Origin: Prochlorococcus sp. AG-355-J04
GTDB taxonomy: Bacteria > Cyanobacteriota > Cyanobacteriia > PCC-6307 > Cyanobiaceae
Direction: 5' to 3'
DNA length: 64,000 bases
NCBI GenBank assembly: GCA_003280885.1
Contig: QCDN01000004.1
Location: forward strand, 1-64,000
The stretch's first letter is position 1. Each line of letters opens with the position of its first letter. Of this stretch, positions 41,716 through 52,277 are shown in pieces. The notes beneath the pieces were generated by a model, which made no database searches, had not been told where the DNA came from, and saw nothing but the letters and a program-made list of their open reading frames with translations. A program made the translations under genes and the position numbers.

Positions 41716-43176
41716 ATGACCACTGCTTTGCAAACGCCTCAAAGGCGCTCTAGGTCCAAATTACAAGATGCAAGTCTTGTTAATGGACCTATGCTCCTTT
41801 TGAGGAGTATTCGAGGATTTAGTTCAAACCGCTCTATGTTGTGGCTTGCAACTGTTCCCCTAGCTTTGTTTGGTTTAGGTATTTTTAATCTTTCAGCTCA
41901 TGCAGCTGATCTACCTGAGTTGAATGCAGCTTTTCTTGCTAACAATTTATGGCTTCTGATCGCTACTATTTTGGTGATCTTCATGAACGCCGGTTTCGCT
42001 ATGGTTGAGGCAGGTATGTGTCGTTCTAAGAACGCAGTAAACATCCTTGCTAAGAACCTCTTTGTATTTGCTCTAGCTGTAACTTCTTATTGGTTTATCG
42101 GCTATTCATTAATGTACGGAGGAAGTGTTGCTGACGGATGGCTTTATTTTGGAGGCTTATTCTTTGATCCAACAGTCACCGCTGATATGGTTACTGATGC
42201 TGGATTAGTCCCAACTGTTGATTTCTTGTTCCAGTCTGCATTCGCAGGAACTGCAGCAACTATCGTTTCCGGTCTTGTTGCTGAAAGAGTTAAATTTGGA
42301 GAATTTGTTGTTTTTGCTGTTGTATTAACTGCATTTATATATCCAATTGCTGGTAGCTGGAAATGGAATGGTGGTTGGCTTGATTCTTTAGGTTTTGTTG
42401 ATTTTGCTGGTTCTTCAATTGTTCACTCGGTTGGAGCTTGGGCAGGTCTTGTGGGAGCTATGCTTCTTGGACCAAGAATTGGCAAATACTCTGATGGTAA
42501 ACCACAAGCTATGCCAGGACACAATATGGCTATAGCTACTCTAGGTGCATTAGTCCTATGGATAGGTTGGTATGGATTTAACCCCGGTTCTCAACTTGCT
42601 ATGGATCAATGGGTTCCATATGTTGCTGTAACAACTACTTTGGCGGCAGCAGCTGGAGCTATTGGTGCAACTATTGTTTCAACATTAACTTCTGGTAAGC
42701 CTGATCTTACAATGATAATTAACGGAATCCTTGCTGGTTTGGTTAGTATCACTGCTGGTTGTGGTGATATGACTCTTGCTGGGGCCTGGTTCGCAGGACT
42801 AGTAGGGGGAATTATAGTTGTATTTTCTGTTGCAGCACTTGATGCCGCTGAGATTGATGATCCTGTAGGCGCATTCTCTGTTCACGGAGTTTGTGGTGTA
42901 TGGGGTACTGTAGTTATCGGTCTCTGGGGTACAGCTGTACAAGGTGATGGAGCAGGTATGGGATTGTTCAATGGTGGAGGTATTACCCTTCTTCTAGTTC
43001 AAGCTCTTGGTGCCGCAGCTTATGCTATTTGGACACTAGTTACTTGCTGGATTGCCTGGTCTGTAATTGGAGGATTATTCGGCGGAATCCGAGTATCTGA
43101 AGAGGAAGAGACTCAAGGATTAGATATAGGAGAGCATGGAATGGAAGCATATCCAGACTTTGCATCTGCTAAATAA
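41716..43176 (+). CDS. amt1: Ammonium transporter
   Basis: NAGFAMVEAGMCRSKNAVNILAKN, GSSIVHSVGAWAGLVGAMLLGPR, VHGVCGVWGT. Confidence 0.97.
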   Translation: MTTALQTPQRRSRSKLQDASLVNGPMLLLRSIRGFSSNRSMLWLATVPLALFGLGIFNLSAHAADLPELNAAFLANNLWLLIATILVIFMNAGFAMVEAGMCRSKNAVNILAKNLFVFALAVTSYWFIGYSLMYGGSVADGWLYFGGLFFDPTVTADMVTDAGLVPTVDFLFQSAFAGTAATIVSGLVAERVKFGEFVVFAVVLTAFIYPIAGSWKWNGGWLDSLGFVDFAGSSIVHSVGAWAGLVGAMLLGPRIGKYSDGKPQAMPGHNMAIATLGALVLWIGWYGFNPGSQLAMDQWVPYVAVTTTLAAAAGAIGATIVSTLTSGKPDLTMIINGILAGLVSITAGCGDMTLAGAWFAGLVGGIIVVFSVAALDAAEIDDPVGAFSVHGVCGVWGTVVIGLWGTAVQGDGAGMGLFNGGGITLLLVQALGAAAYAIWTLVTCWIAWSVIGGLFGGIRVSEEEETQGLDIGEHGMEAYPDFASAK

Positions 43177-43199
43177 TCTAACTGACAATTGATTTAAGA

Positions 43200-43229
43200 A
43201 ACCTGACTTATGTCAGGTTTTTTTTTTTT
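43200..43229 (+). terminator. Rho-independent terminator of amt1
   Basis: AACCTGAC-TTAT-GTCAGGTTTTTTTTTT. Confidence 0.9.
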
Positions 43230-43264
43230 ACGAAAAATTATTTAAAACGTTGTAATATAGGAAG

Positions 43265-44461
43265 ATGGATACTCAAGCTTTTAGAAGATCCCTTCATCAT
43301 TCTGATAGATACAATAGAAGGGGTTTCGATTCTCCAACAAAAAGAGCCCAAGCGTTAGAAGAAGCTTACCAAAGTGATTTGATAAGTTCTATTAGGGATA
43401 ATGATTTTACTTATACTAAAGGCAGACTAAATATAAAGTTAGCCCAAGCCTTCGGTTTCTGTTGGGGAGTTGAAAGAGCTGTTGCAATGGCTTATGAAAC
43501 TAGAAGACATTACCCAAATGAGAATATTTGGATAACAAACGAAATAATTCATAATCCATCGGTTAATGATCATTTAAGAAAAATGAATGTAAAATTCATC
43601 TCAGCTAAGAATGGAATTAAAGATTTTTCTTTAGTTTCTAATGGGGATGTTGTTATACTTCCTGCTTTCGGAGCTACTGTTCAAGAAATGAAACTCTTGC
43701 ATGAGAAAGGTTGTCATATCATTGATACAACTTGTCCATGGGTTTCTAAGGTTTGGCATACAGTTGAAAAACATAAAAAACATGTTTTCACCTCTATTAT
43801 TCACGGAAAATTTAAACATGAAGAGACTCTCGCTACAAGTTCATTTGCAGGTAAATATTTAGTTGTACTTGATCTAGAAGAAGCGAACTACGTTTCTGAA
43901 TATATTCTGGGGAGAGGTAATAGAAATGAGTTTATGAACAAATTTGCTAAAGCTTGTTCTAATGGATTTGATCCTGATAAAGATTTAGATAGAGTAGGAG
44001 TTGCAAATCAGACAACTATGCTTAAGAGCGAGACTGAGGAAATTGGAAAGGTTTTTGAAAGAACGATGTTAAAGAAATTTGGACCAGAAAACTTAAATAG
44101 TCACTTTTTAGCTTTTAATACTATTTGTGATGCAACTGAAGAAAGGCAAGATGCAATGTTCTCTCTGGTTGACGAAGACCTTGATATTTTAGTAGTTATT
44201 GGAGGCTTCAATTCTTCTAATACTACTCACCTACAAGAAATAGCAATTAATAAAAATATTTCTTCTTTTCACATTGATACGCCAGAGAGGATATCAGTTA
44301 AAGAAAACTCAATATTTCATAAACCACTAGGATCAGAATTAGAACTTAAAAATAATTTTCTACCTAGTGGAAAAATTAATGTTGGAATTACCTCAGGTGC
44401 ATCCACTCCTGATAAGGTTGTTGCAGATGTTATTGAAAAGTTAATTGATATTGCTTCCTGA
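43265..44461 (+). CDS. ispH: 4-hydroxy-3-methylbut-2-enyl diphosphate reductase
   Basis: [57 protein letters not shown]. Confidence 0.97.
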   Translation: MDTQAFRRSLHHSDRYNRRGFDSPTKRAQALEEAYQSDLISSIRDNDFTYTKGRLNIKLAQAFGFCWGVERAVAMAYETRRHYPNENIWITNEIIHNPSVNDHLRKMNVKFISAKNGIKDFSLVSNGDVVILPAFGATVQEMKLLHEKGCHIIDTTCPWVSKVWHTVEKHKKHVFTSIIHGKFKHEETLATSSFAGKYLVVLDLEEANYVSEYILGRGNRNEFMNKFAKACSNGFDPDKDLDRVGVANQTTMLKSETEEIGKVFERTMLKKFGPENLNSHFLAFNTICDATEERQDAMFSLVDEDLDILVVIGGFNSSNTTHLQEIAINKNISSFHIDTPERISVKENSIFHKPLGSELELKNNFLPSGKINVGITSGASTPDKVVADVIEKLIDIAS

Positions 44462-44564
44462 ATTTGTTTTTCATTTATAAATTTGCTTAGTTTTTTTAAT
44501 TTATTAGTCAGATAATTCCAAAAGATCTACTTTATTAACTAGAATAATGAAAAATTAATGAAGT

Positions 44565-45125
44565 ATGGAAGACAAAGCACAAACAAATCAGGTTCAAACT
44601 GCAAGTATGAATAGAACTAAAGCGCCCCAAAAAGTTGAAGTTGTAGTTGCCAATTCATCTTCAGGGTCAGAAGTAAATATCCTTGGTGAACTATCTATTT
44701 TTGTTTTAAGAATAGGTTTTTGTGCTTTGATGATTCATCATGGCCTAGAAAAACTTCAGGATCCACAGGGTTTTGCCGAGTTTGTAGTTGGTAAGTATTT
44801 CCCATTTTTGCCTGGTGATCCTGTTATTTGGACTTTTGGAGCAGCAATTACTCAACTGGTATGCCCAGTTGGATTGGCTTTAGGGATTTTTGCGAGGCTT
44901 TCTTCTCTTGGTCTATTCTCCACCATGGCATTTGCAGTATATTTTCATCTCCTTGATACTGGACTTGAAGGTTTTCCTTTGGCAGTGGTTGAAGGTCATA
45001 ATTATGCCTTCGAATTGTCTTTTATATATGGGGCTATTTCTCTCTACTTTCTATGTGCAGGTCCAGGCAGGCTATCTTTATTCAGAAAAACTAACAAGAT
45101 TACCTACTATCCAAAATCAACATAA
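44565..45125 (+). CDS. DoxX family membrane protein
   Basis: LRIGFCALMIHHGLEKLQDPQGFAEFV, four hydrophobic segments. Confidence 0.8.
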   Translation: MEDKAQTNQVQTASMNRTKAPQKVEVVVANSSSGSEVNILGELSIFVLRIGFCALMIHHGLEKLQDPQGFAEFVVGKYFPFLPGDPVIWTFGAAITQLVCPVGLALGIFARLSSLGLFSTMAFAVYFHLLDTGLEGFPLAVVEGHNYAFELSFIYGAISLYFLCAGPGRLSLFRKTNKITYYPKST

Positions 45126-45126
45126 T

Positions 45127-46680
45127 TTAATGTAAAAAGTGCCTTTTTTGCGTAAATATCATTGATATTCCTTTTGAATTACACATATCAATACTTTCTT
45201 GGTCTCTTAGACTTCCTCCAGGTTGAATAATAGCTTTTATTCCATATTCATTTGCTAATTCTACAGTATCCGCAAATGGAAAAAAACCATCGCTCGCCAA
45301 GACAGCATCAGAACATAACCTTCCAGCTGCTTTTAATGCAATTTTTGCTGCTCCGACTCTATTCATTTGTCCAGCTCCAATACCAATAGTTTTTTGATCT
45401 TTTGCAATAACAATGGCATTAGATTTAACATGTTTACAAATTTTCCATGCAAAATTTAGATCTAAGTTAATTTGATTACTTGGATTTTTATTAGTTACTG
45501 AAATCCAATTTTCAGTTTTTTCTTCACTATCATCAGTATCTTGGACTAGTAATCCTCCCATTATTGATTTAGTAGAATTTTGATTCTTTTTTGGAAGTTG
45601 ATCTTTTGAAAACTTTAAAATTCTTAAATTCTTTTTAACTTTTAAAATTTCTAAAGCTTCCTCATCAAAAGATGGAGCGACGATACACTCTAAGAAAATA
45701 TCTTTGAGGTGAATTGCGGTCTCACTATCAACATTTGAATTAAAAGCAACAATTCCTCCAAATGCACTAACAGAGTCGCATTCCAAAGCATTCAAAAATG
45801 CTTTAGAAGCTGAATTACTTATAGAGGCACCACATGGATTATTGTGTTTTAAAATAACAGAGGCAAAAATGTCGGTTGTAAGTTCATCTTTTTCTGTGTA
45901 GCCAAATTCTAAAACTGTTGAAAGTGCCGACTCTAGATCTAATAGATTGTTATAACTTAAGTCTTTTCCTTGTAATTGTTCTGCTGAGTTCCATCCAATG
46001 TTACTTAAACCGTACCAGAAAGCTTTTTGATGTGGATTCTCTCCATATCTTAAAGTTTTGATTAGTGGATAAGATTCAATATATTTGGAAGATTGTAAAT
46101 CTCTTTCTTGTCTTATCCAATTAGATATTGCAGTGTCATAGTCTGCTGTATGTTGAAAAGCTTCAAGGGCTAATTTTGCTTTATATGAGTCTTTTAATTG
46201 ACCTTTTTTACTTTCTTCAAGAAAATTTTGATACTGACTAGAATCTACTAAAACGGAAACATCTTTATGATTTTTAGCTGCAGAACGAATCATAGATGGC
46301 CCTCCGATATCGATATTTTCAATAGCATCTTCCCATTTAGCTCCCTGATCTACAGTTTTTTTAAAAGGATATAAATTTACAACTACTAAGTCAATTAACT
46401 CAAGATTGTTAGCTTCTATATCTTTTTTATGTTCCTCATCAGTTCTTTTAGCTAATATTCCTCCGTGTATTTTTGGATGTAAAGTTTTAACTCTTCCTCC
46501 AAGAATTTCTGGAGAATTAGTAAAATCAGCAACTTTAATAACTGGAATTTTAGCCTCTATCAAATGTTTGGCAGTTCCTCCACTTGATAGAATTTTATAA
46601 TTAAATTGCTCTACCAATTCCTTGCAAAATGGGATTATATTTTTTTTATCAGAGACACTTACTAAAGCTAATGGAGACAT
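45127..46680 (-). CDS. purH: AICAR transformylase/IMP cyclohydrolase
   Basis: SSGGTAKHL, GRVKTLHPKIHGGILA, LRYGENPHQKAFWY, KHNNPCGASI. Confidence 0.97.
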   Translation of the reverse strand: MSPLALVSVSDKKNIIPFCKELVEQFNYKILSSGGTAKHLIEAKIPVIKVADFTNSPEILGGRVKTLHPKIHGGILAKRTDEEHKKDIEANNLELIDLVVVNLYPFKKTVDQGAKWEDAIENIDIGGPSMIRSAAKNHKDVSVLVDSSQYQNFLEESKKGQLKDSYKAKLALEAFQHTADYDTAISNWIRQERDLQSSKYIESYPLIKTLRYGENPHQKAFWYGLSNIGWNSAEQLQGKDLSYNNLLDLESALSTVLEFGYTEKDELTTDIFASVILKHNNPCGASISNSASKAFLNALECDSVSAFGGIVAFNSNVDSETAIHLKDIFLECIVAPSFDEEALEILKVKKNLRILKFSKDQLPKKNQNSTKSIMGGLLVQDTDDSEEKTENWISVTNKNPSNQINLDLNFAWKICKHVKSNAIVIAKDQKTIGIGAGQMNRVGAAKIALKAAGRLCSDAVLASDGFFPFADTVELANEYGIKAIIQPGGSLRDQESIDMCNSKGISMIFTQKRHFLH

Positions 46681-46713
46681 TATGGGAAAGTTTACTTACT
46701 TAAGAATATAAAC

Positions 46714-47331
46714 ATGAAATATGCTATCAATCATGAATTTGTCTCGATTAGCTCTCAAACTGCAACTCATAGAATTATTTTGATGCATGGTTGGGGAGCT
46801 GATTCAGATGACCTTTTAACATTTGGAAAGGAGATGACTGAAAAAATAAATCTTGATTTTGAGGTAATTTCTTTGAGGGCTCCTGGATTACACCCAAGCG
46901 GTCAAGGAAGACAGTGGTATGGATTATACCCACATGATTGGAAAGGAGCTGAGGTTGAAGTAAATAAACTTTTAGTTACATTAAAAAAATTTGATACTGG
47001 TCAGATTCCACTAAGAAAAACAATTTTATTGGGTTTCTCTCAGGGGGCGGCAATGGCAATTGATGCGGGATTTAAGTTGCATTTTGGATTAATTGTTGCT
47101 TGTAGCGGTTATCCTCACCCCAACTGGGCCCCTAGAGAAAAATTCTCACCATTGATTATTAGTCATGGTTTATATGATGACGTTGTGCCTATAGATGCTT
47201 CCAGGACTATTTATGAAAAGGTAAAGAGTAAGTCTTCTAAATTTTGTGAATTATTAGTATTCGATGGATTTCATCAAATTGATTCAAATTTAATTAACTT
47301 TATAAGTTCAAATATAAGTAATATTTTTTAA
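46714..47331 (+). CDS. Alpha/beta hydrolase (phospholipase/carboxylesterase family)
   Basis: RIILMHGWGADSDDLL, LLGFSQGAAMAID, SHGLYDDVVPI. Confidence 0.87.
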   Translation: MKYAINHEFVSISSQTATHRIILMHGWGADSDDLLTFGKEMTEKINLDFEVISLRAPGLHPSGQGRQWYGLYPHDWKGAEVEVNKLLVTLKKFDTGQIPLRKTILLGFSQGAAMAIDAGFKLHFGLIVACSGYPHPNWAPREKFSPLIISHGLYDDVVPIDASRTIYEKVKSKSSKFCELLVFDGFHQIDSNLINFISSNISNIF

Positions 47332-47696
47332 ACAAAAGCATATTCGTATTCTTCAATCTCTTCCCAATCATCTGCAGTTAGTTCTAGACCCTCAAATATT
47401 TTTTCTTCACCAATTCCTTCAACTACAACTTTAAGTGATGGAAATAGAAAATGATTTTCTTCAGCATATTGGGCGCTAAATAACCCTTTTTCTCCCCAAA
47501 AAAACCTATCGGTGGTATGTTCATTTCTTCTGACATTAAAAACTGAAGGGGCAGAGAGGCCACTTTCAGCTATAAATCTTCTTGCTGCTGTAACTGGTTT
47601 ATGTTTGCCAGTTTCGATATGATAAATAGGTACATGAGCCATTACTCTTTGGCCAGCCAATCTTCTCCTGCTGATTCTTTTTCTTTTTTTTGACAT
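47328..47696 (-). CDS. DUF3155-like conserved cyanobacterial protein
   Basis: KKRKRISRRRLAGQRVMAHVPIYHIETGKHKPVTAARRFI. Confidence 0.7.
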   Translation of the reverse strand: MSKKRKRISRRRLAGQRVMAHVPIYHIETGKHKPVTAARRFIAESGLSAPSVFNVRRNEHTTDRFFWGEKGLFSAQYAEENHFLFPSLKVVVEGIGEEKIFEGLELTADDWEEIEEYEYAFV

Positions 47697-47787
47697 TGAT
47701 TGGTACTCCTGAAATTATTAATGAGATTAGTCTTAATAATTTTTACTAATCTTATATATGTGATTTTAAATTCACTTCAAATTACAT

Positions 47788-47865
47788 AGAGGACCCATCA
47801 ACCCCTGATGTAGCTTAAAATATGATTAAATATTCATATTTAAGGCTGGCTAAAGCCAAACCTCT
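47788..47865. other. Candidate structured RNA element with potential four-way junction fold
   Basis: AGAGG...CCTCT closing stem enclosing CATCA-ACCCC-TGATG, TTAAATAT-TC-ATATTTAA and GGCT-GGCTAA-AGCC. Confidence 0.35.
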
Positions 47866-47949
47866 TTATATATCTTAATACTTTTTTCATATTTTACAAG
47901 CCCTTTTTCAAGTTTTTTTTAAAAAAAATTTCTCAAAATTTCATTAATT

Positions 47950-49086
47950 ATGAATCTTTCAAAAAAATTTGAAGAACTAATTAAAAAACAGCTAGAGAGT
48001 TTTGGTTGCTCAATGGGCGTTACTAATTTAGTTATGTATCTTGCTTCAGCTAAGCAAGGAACCAAAGCATCTTTTGAAATGATTGGTCAATGGCCACAAA
48101 TTGATAGGCTACTGACATCAATAGAAGATGATCCTTCACTAAAAGTTTCATCTCCCAATAGAAGATGGTACCCGCTTCAAGAAAACGATATTCTACTTGG
48201 CGTCCTTAGAGTAGAAACTGATTTGAAAGGGGGGAATTGGCCAGTATCTCTTGATTCTAGATTAAAAGCGCTTTCAATATCTTTGGCTAAATGCGTCTCT
48301 ATCGAATTAGAACGTCAAAATAAAAATGAGGAAATCAATTATTTAAAAAATCAGGTGAATGTCGTTATCCATCAATTAAGGAATCCATTGGCTGCTATTA
48401 GGACATATGCAAAATTGCTAATAAAAAGACTTGGTTCAGATGATGACTCTATTGAAATAGTCGAACGTATGATTATAGAGCAAAAACAAATTAATCAATA
48501 TATGGATTCTTTTGCGCAATTAAATTCACCTATTCAACTGCCTCTAGAAATTGGAGAGGAAAGATTATTATTACCACCAAATTTAGATAATAAAAAGGTA
48601 ATCACTGTTCAGAGTTTATTGAGGCCAATATTAGAAAGAGGTAAAGCTAATGCGGACTTAGAGAATAGAGATTGGACTGAACCTTCTTTTTGGCCAGAAT
48701 GGTCTATATCGCCATTAAAGGCAAAATATGCTGTAATTGCCGAAATTGTGGCCAATTTATTAGAAAATGCTTTTAAATACGCCCAAAAAGATTCTGAAAT
48801 TGGACTCGCAATTACGGGTAATGGAATTTGTATATTTGATGATGGTAAAAAAATAACCAAAAATGAAAACGAAAAAATTTTTGAAAAAGGTTTTAGAGGA
48901 TCTGCCGCTAAGAAGAAGGATGGCACTGGTGTGGGACTTTTTTTGGCGAGGAAATTAGCAAAACAAATTGGAGGGGAACTGAGATTGCTGGAAAACGATT
49001 CAATCAATGATACTGAGAAATTAAAAAATCTTAAGAAGAAAAATATTTTCTATTTAGAACTACCTATAAAAGAATTGCATGCATAA
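47950..49086 (+). CDS. Sensor histidine kinase
   Basis: H-box VVIHQLRNPLAAIRTYAKLL, N-box EIVANLLENAFKYA, GTGVGLFLARKLA. Confidence 0.92.
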   Translation: MNLSKKFEELIKKQLESFGCSMGVTNLVMYLASAKQGTKASFEMIGQWPQIDRLLTSIEDDPSLKVSSPNRRWYPLQENDILLGVLRVETDLKGGNWPVSLDSRLKALSISLAKCVSIELERQNKNEEINYLKNQVNVVIHQLRNPLAAIRTYAKLLIKRLGSDDDSIEIVERMIIEQKQINQYMDSFAQLNSPIQLPLEIGEERLLLPPNLDNKKVITVQSLLRPILERGKANADLENRDWTEPSFWPEWSISPLKAKYAVIAEIVANLLENAFKYAQKDSEIGLAITGNGICIFDDGKKITKNENEKIFEKGFRGSAAKKKDGTGVGLFLARKLAKQIGGELRLLENDSINDTEKLKNLKKKNIFYLELPIKELHA

Positions 49087-49843
49087 ACAACATTGCAGTT
49101 TCAACTAGTACAACACTTGCACCGCAAGCATCTCCATTGAAGCCTCCAATTTTATTACCTAGTATGTATGGAATAGAATAGCTTAGAAAAATACCAATCA
49201 AAATAAGAATTAAAAATTTAATTAATATTGCTTGGGATGTAATAGAAACTAATTGGTATGCAATGAAAGTTAAAAGAAAAAAAATGGAGATCAAAGATTC
49301 TTTTTTAAATCCATTCCAAAACTTTTTGTGACTAATAGATTTTTTCTTGTAACTCATATATTTAAACTTTTCTATGAAAAATAAATTTGAAAATCTTCCC
49401 CAAAATAAGCATATAGGTAAAACAAAAATTATTAGATTTTGAATTTTCAGTATGCAAGCAATTTGAATTAAAGTTATAAAAACTAAAGCTTGAACGCCAA
49501 AGGATCCGACTTTACTGTCTTTCATGGCTTTTAAACGTTTCTTTTTACCCGCAAAAATACCATCGAAAGTATCCATTAAACCATCAATGTGTAGACCACC
49601 AGTAATTAAATATCCTGAAGCCAAACAAATTAATGTAGATGCATAAATTGACCAAGAGTTTGTTCTTAAAAAAAGAAAAATATAACTCTGTATTGTTCCA
49701 ATAAAAAATCCTAGAGGCGGGGCAAATTGTGCAATATTTTTAAATTCGGGATTAATTAAAGGTATCTTTGGAAATGTCGTATAGAAAATCCAAGATCCTG
49801 CTAAATTTTTTATTAAATATTTTTTGATGAGATAAAAATAGAT
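49064..49843 (-). CDS. cobS: Adenosylcobinamide-GDP ribazoletransferase (cobalamin synthase); N-terminus extended beyond supplied ORF; no canonical start codon
   Basis: In-frame extension ...KKYLIKNLAGSWIFYTTFPKIPLINPEFKNIAQFAPPLGFFIGTIQSYIFLFLRTNSWSIYASTLICLASGYLITGGLHIDGLMDTFDGIFAG; 49843 is the open-frame limit; candidate ATC start at 49828-49826. Confidence 0.85.
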   Translation of the reverse strand: MYFYLIKKYLIKNLAGSWIFYTTFPKIPLINPEFKNIAQFAPPLGFFIGTIQSYIFLFLRTNSWSIYASTLICLASGYLITGGLHIDGLMDTFDGIFAGKKKRLKAMKDSKVGSFGVQALVFITLIQIACILKIQNLIIFVLPICLFWGRFSNLFFIEKFKYMSYKKKSISHKKFWNGFKKESLISIFFLLTFIAYQLVSITSQAILIKFLILILIGIFLSYSIPYILGNKIGGFNGDACGASVVLVETAMLFMHAILL

Positions 49844-49902
49844 TCAATATTAAATAATAGGGTAGATTAATGAAAAAGGATCAAAAAATTTTATAAATTA
49901 TC

Positions 49903-51021
49903 GTGTTTGAATTTGAAATTACATCGAATTGCAGTAATACAGCGGCAAGAACTGGTATATTCCATACGCCAAATGGTCAGGTAAACACACCAAAATTTAT
50001 GCCTGTAGGTACTTTGGCAACGATTAAAGGTATTTCATCTAGGCAATTAACCTCTACAGGATCAGAAATGATTCTCTCAAATACCTTTCATCTTCATTTA
50101 CAACCTGGAGAAAAAATAGTTAAAGAATCTGGCGGAATACACAAGTTCATGAATTGGCAAAAGCCTATTCTTACTGATTCAGGAGGATATCAAGTTTTTA
50201 GTTTAGCTAAATTAAATAATATTTCTGATAAAGGAGTGGAATTTAAAAATCCAAGAGATGGTAGTCATGTATTTTTATCACCTGAAAAAGTAATACAGAT
50301 TCAAATGGATCTTGGATCAGATGTTGCGATGGCTTTTGATCATTGCCCTCCGCATACAGCTAACGAAAATGATATTGAAGACTCTGTACAAAGAACTCAT
50401 TCATGGTTGCAAAAATGTGTTGAGACTCATCAGAAATCTAATCAAGCATTATTCGGTATAGTTCAAGGTGGTAAGTATCCGAGATTGAGAGAATATAGCG
50501 CAAAATATACAAGTTCTTTTGATCTGCCTGGAATAGCAGTGGGAGGTGTAAGTGTTGGCGAGGCAGTCGAAGAAATTCATAGTGTAATTGAGTACGTTCC
50601 GAAATTCTTACCAATAAATAAACCAAGATACTTAATGGGAATTGGCTCTTTAAGAGAAATTTCTTTAGCTGTTGCAAATGGATTCGATATATTTGACTGT
50701 GTTTTGCCTACAAGACTAGGAAGACATGGGACTGCATTTTTTAATGATGAAAGATTGAATTTGCGAAATGCTCGATTTAAAAATGACTTTTCTCCAATTG
50801 ACAAAACTTGTAAATGCGAGACATGTAAATCCTATTCTCGAGCATATTTGCATCATCTAATCAGAAATGAAGAAATATTAGGCCTAACCCTCATAAGTTT
50901 GCATAATATTGCTCACTTAATCAGATTTACCAATGCAATTTCTACTGCAATTAGAGATAATTGTTTTACAAATGATTTCGCTCCTTGGAAAACATCCTCT
51001 ATTGCTCACTATACGTGGTAA
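49903..51021 (+). CDS. tgt: Queuine tRNA-ribosyltransferase
   Basis: [30 protein letters not shown], CxCxxC...H zinc site [20 protein letters not shown] start. Confidence 0.97.
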   Translation: MFEFEITSNCSNTAARTGIFHTPNGQVNTPKFMPVGTLATIKGISSRQLTSTGSEMILSNTFHLHLQPGEKIVKESGGIHKFMNWQKPILTDSGGYQVFSLAKLNNISDKGVEFKNPRDGSHVFLSPEKVIQIQMDLGSDVAMAFDHCPPHTANENDIEDSVQRTHSWLQKCVETHQKSNQALFGIVQGGKYPRLREYSAKYTSSFDLPGIAVGGVSVGEAVEEIHSVIEYVPKFLPINKPRYLMGIGSLREISLAVANGFDIFDCVLPTRLGRHGTAFFNDERLNLRNARFKNDFSPIDKTCKCETCKSYSRAYLHHLIRNEEILGLTLISLHNIAHLIRFTNAISTAIRDNCFTNDFAPWKTSSIAHYTW

Positions 51022-51055
51022 CGTCTTATCATAATTAATTAAATTATCCAAAAAG

Positions 51056-51196
51056 GTGCTCATTCTATTTAATACATTCGCTGAATTGCCCGAGGCTTAT
51101 AAGGCCTTTGCTCCAACTGTCGATGTTCTTCCACTTATTCCTTTATTTTTCTTTTTATTGGTATTTGTTTGGCAAGCTGCAGTTGGATTTAAATAA
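51056..51196 (+). CDS. psbK: Photosystem II protein PsbK (GTG start)
   Basis: Own translation [46 protein letters not shown]. Confidence 0.95.
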
Positions 51197-51222
51197 AATT
51201 CTTTTAGTTTAGATTGTTTTTA

Positions 51223-52227
51223 TTAGAAGGGATTTTCAAGTAAAATCGCATCTCCAGAATTATCTACAGCACTCTCTATAAAATCAGCAATTTTTAATGC
51301 TCTTGAGGCTTGCTCACCATCTACCTCAGGTATTTCTTTGCCCTGAACGCATTTAAGAAAATGCTCCAGTTCTGCATAAAGAGGTTCAATGGAGGTTGTG
51401 CTAACTTCTTCGACATATCCATCATTTCTATAAACTAATTCTCCATGCTCTGCTGTGTATGATTCATGAGACTTTCGATGGATTTGTAAAGAGTGATTTA
51501 AGAAATCAGTTTCTACTAGCCCATTTTGGCAGTGAGCACTTAAATTTCTAATTTTTTTGTGACTCATTTTGCTTGCAGTTAGGCTTGCAATAACATTATT
51601 TTTAAAAACTAAAGTAGCATTGACATAATCTATTAATCCTTCGCTATTTCTTCCTCCAACTGCTGCTAGTTTTTGTATTTTTGAGTTTACAAGCTCCAAA
51701 ATAAGATCAATGTCATGAATCATTAAATCCATTACTACAGATACATCATTTGCTCTGTCCGCATGAGGACTGTGCCTCCTTGCTTCTAAAACAACAATTT
51801 CTTCATTATTTACTATTTTATTTAATTCTCTAAAAGCAGGATTAAATCTCTCAATATGCCCAACTTGTAATAGACATTTACTTGCATTAGCGGCCTCTAT
51901 TAAAGATTTTGCTTCCAACTCGTTAGCTGCAATTGGTTTTTCAATGAGAACGTTAGTACCTCCCTTGAGACAATCTAGCCCTACTTTTTGATGAAGTAGT
52001 GTAGGGACAGCTATACAGATAGCATCAACTTTTGGAATTAGGTCCTTATAATCCTTGAACCATTCACATTGAAATTGCTCAATAGCTAATTTGCCTCTCG
52101 CTTCATTTGGATCTGCGACTCCAATTAGATTCGCATCTTTCAGTAAACTTAGTACTCGAGCATGATGCCAGCCCATATTCCCTATACCTATGACTCCAAC
52201 CTTTACGGGTGATGAGGTTGGTTGCAT
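51223..52227 (-). CDS. Gfo/Idh/MocA family oxidoreductase
   Basis: VGVIGIGNMGWHHARVL, VLIEKPIAANELEAKSLIEAA, HIERFNPAFRE. Confidence 0.92.
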   Translation of the reverse strand: MQPTSSPVKVGVIGIGNMGWHHARVLSLLKDANLIGVADPNEARGKLAIEQFQCEWFKDYKDLIPKVDAICIAVPTLLHQKVGLDCLKGGTNVLIEKPIAANELEAKSLIEAANASKCLLQVGHIERFNPAFRELNKIVNNEEIVVLEARRHSPHADRANDVSVVMDLMIHDIDLILELVNSKIQKLAAVGGRNSEGLIDYVNATLVFKNNVIASLTASKMSHKKIRNLSAHCQNGLVETDFLNHSLQIHRKSHESYTAEHGELVYRNDGYVEEVSTTSIEPLYAELEHFLKCVQGKEIPEVDGEQASRALKIADFIESAVDNSGDAILLENPF

Positions 52228-52277
52228 AATTTGAAATCCATATATTTATTATCATTATCCTCTATGGGGAGTCATAT

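Noticed and set aside
48609-49007. 132-aa ORF antisense to the histidine kinase
   Set aside because: Opposite the conserved HATPase region; composition typical of shadow translation.
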